The notes below the pieces were generated by a model that saw only the letters and a list, made by a program, of their open reading frames with translations, was not told where the DNA came from and ran no database searches. A program made the translations under genes and the position numbers. From Methylotenera sp. (GTDB taxonomy: Bacteria > Pseudomonadota > Gammaproteobacteria > Burkholderiales > Methylophilaceae), in contig JAIYEJ010000269.1 of assembly GCA_027487055.1 (NCBI GenBank), positions 1 to 6,331 of the forward strand: 6,331 bases of DNA. Direction: 5' to 3'. Shown piece after piece: positions 5,710-6,331 of this stretch (position 1 is its first letter; each line of letters starts with the position of its first letter).

Positions 5710-6153
5710 ATGAGTACTTGCCCGCTTTGCTTAACTAGTCCGCACGAGATTTTATGGCAAGATGAATTTTGCCGCGTGGTGTTATTAAACGATATCGATT
5801 ATCCCGCTTATTGTCGCGTTGAATTAATTGCACATATCAAAGAAATGACAGACTTAGCACCCGCTGAACGTGCACGCACCATGCAAGTAGTGTTTGCGGT
5901 AGAAGCGGCGATTCGTGAAGTGATACAGCCCTACAAAATCAACCTTGCCAGTTTGGGCAATAAAACCCCGCATATGCATTGGCATTTGATACCGCGCTTT
6001 AGCGATGACAAGCATTTTCCGAATAGTCATTGGGGCAACATCACAAACGATGCTCTAGGATCTAATATCCACGTGCTTTCCGGGGCATCAAAAACTGCAC
6101 TTAAAGAAAAAATTGCCGCACATGTCATTTGTGCGCTTGATAATGCTAACTAA
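5710..6153 (+). CDS. HIT (histidine triad) family hydrolase
   Basis: HIT proteins hydrolyse or transfer nucleoside monophosphates from phosphoramidates, dinucleoside polyphosphates (such as Ap4A) or related AMP conjugates. The active-site signature is HMHWHLIPRF at residues 88-97, with His88, His90 and His92 as the triad; His90 is the expected nucleophile. The N-terminus has CPLC (Cys4, Cys7), and His42 lies in the strand of the HIT fold; Cys4, Cys7, His42 and His88 could form the structural zinc site known from Hint and GalT-like members. The core NDIDYPAYCRVEL and HIKEMTDL (42-49) precede the helix that leads into the triad strand. The length of 147 is typical for bacterial HIT proteins. 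ATG directly abuts the nadA TAA, implying coupled translation. The exact substrate is unknown; a link to NAD or adenylate metabolism is only suggested by the neighbour. The last 8 bases overlap the convergent ferredoxin gene. Confidence 0.9.
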   Translation: MSTCPLCLTSPHEILWQDEFCRVVLLNDIDYPAYCRVELIAHIKEMTDLAPAERARTMQVVFAVEAAIREVIQPYKINLASLGNKTPHMHWHLIPRFSDDKHFPNSHWGNITNDALGSNIHVLSGASKTALKEKIAAHVICALDNAN

Positions 6154-6331
6154 TTACTAAGCGCTCTACCACTTTGCCATTCACAAGATGACTTTCAATA
6201 ATTTCATCTAAGTCATCCATATCGACAAAGGTGTACCAAACCGCCTCTGGATAGACCACCATCAGCGGACCTTGCCCACAGCGGTCTAGACAGCCAGATC
6301 GATTTATGCGCACTTTGCCTTCTCCACTCAG
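6146..6331 (-). CDS. Thioredoxin-like [2Fe-2S] ferredoxin, C-terminal fragment
   Basis: Reading leftward from the right edge, 61 codons end at a TAG (minus strand, 6148-6146); the N-terminal part is outside the window. The fragment contains VRINRSGCLDRCGQGPLMVV, with cysteines at fragment positions 14 and 18 in a CxxxC spacing, then YPEAVWYTF and a helix DMDDLDEIIESHLVNGKVVERL. This matches the C-terminal half of small thioredoxin-fold [2Fe-2S] ferredoxins (Shethna-type and the domain also seen in NuoE-like subunits), in which CxxxC supplies the last two cluster ligands; the first two would lie in the missing part. Such stand-alone proteins are about 100 residues long. The expected role is one-electron transfer, partner unknown. 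It is convergent with the HIT gene, and its stop codon is inside that gene's last codons. Confidence 0.85.
   Translation of the reverse strand: MSGEGKVRINRSGCLDRCGQGPLMVVYPEAVWYTFVDMDDLDEIIESHLVNGKVVERLVIS

Overview
The window reads as ordinary housekeeping chromosome of an AT-leaning Gram-negative bacterium. A type IV pilin, an LptM-type outer-membrane assembly lipoprotein immediately upstream of lysA, a NudB-type folate Nudix hydrolase and the long form of NadA together suggest a betaproteobacterium. A Methylophilaceae-like (Methylotenera-type) methylotroph is my best guess, from gene style and base composition only; no rRNA or other marker is present to confirm it.

Layout: (1) 1-153, minus strand: the N-terminal part of a type IV pilin precursor, running off the left edge. 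(2) 154-355: a 202-base divergent spacer with an extended -10 promoter candidate for the rightward genes and a short 14-base tandem repeat. (3) 356-1802, plus strand: lptM then lysA (diaminopimelate decarboxylase, GTG start), 28 bases apart. (4) 1913-2089, plus strand: a 58-residue lipoprotein of unknown function, with its own promoter, a strong ribosome binding site and an intrinsic terminator (2106-2142). (5) 2168-3022, minus strand: purU (formyltetrahydrofolate deformylase). (6) 3109-6153, plus strand: ispH, nudB, nadA and a HIT-family hydrolase. ispH-nudB (4-base gap) and nadA-HIT (0-base gap) are tightly packed, with a 50-base gap between the two pairs. (7) 6146-6331, minus strand: the C-terminal part of a thioredoxin-like [2Fe-2S] ferredoxin, running off the right edge and overlapping the HIT gene tail-to-tail by 8 bases.

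How they fit together: lysA makes lysine, ispH makes the isoprenoid precursors IPP and DMAPP, nadA makes quinolinate for NAD, nudB acts early in folate synthesis, and purU releases formate from 10-formyl-THF. These are cofactor and one-carbon housekeeping functions. IspH and NadA are both oxygen-sensitive [4Fe-4S] enzymes, and an Fe-S ferredoxin lies at the end of the cluster, which is the one contextual link worth testing.

I found no mobile element, CRISPR array, tRNA, rRNA or clear riboswitch, and no evidence of an exotic new system. The least explained item is the small self-contained lipoprotein gene at 1913-2089.
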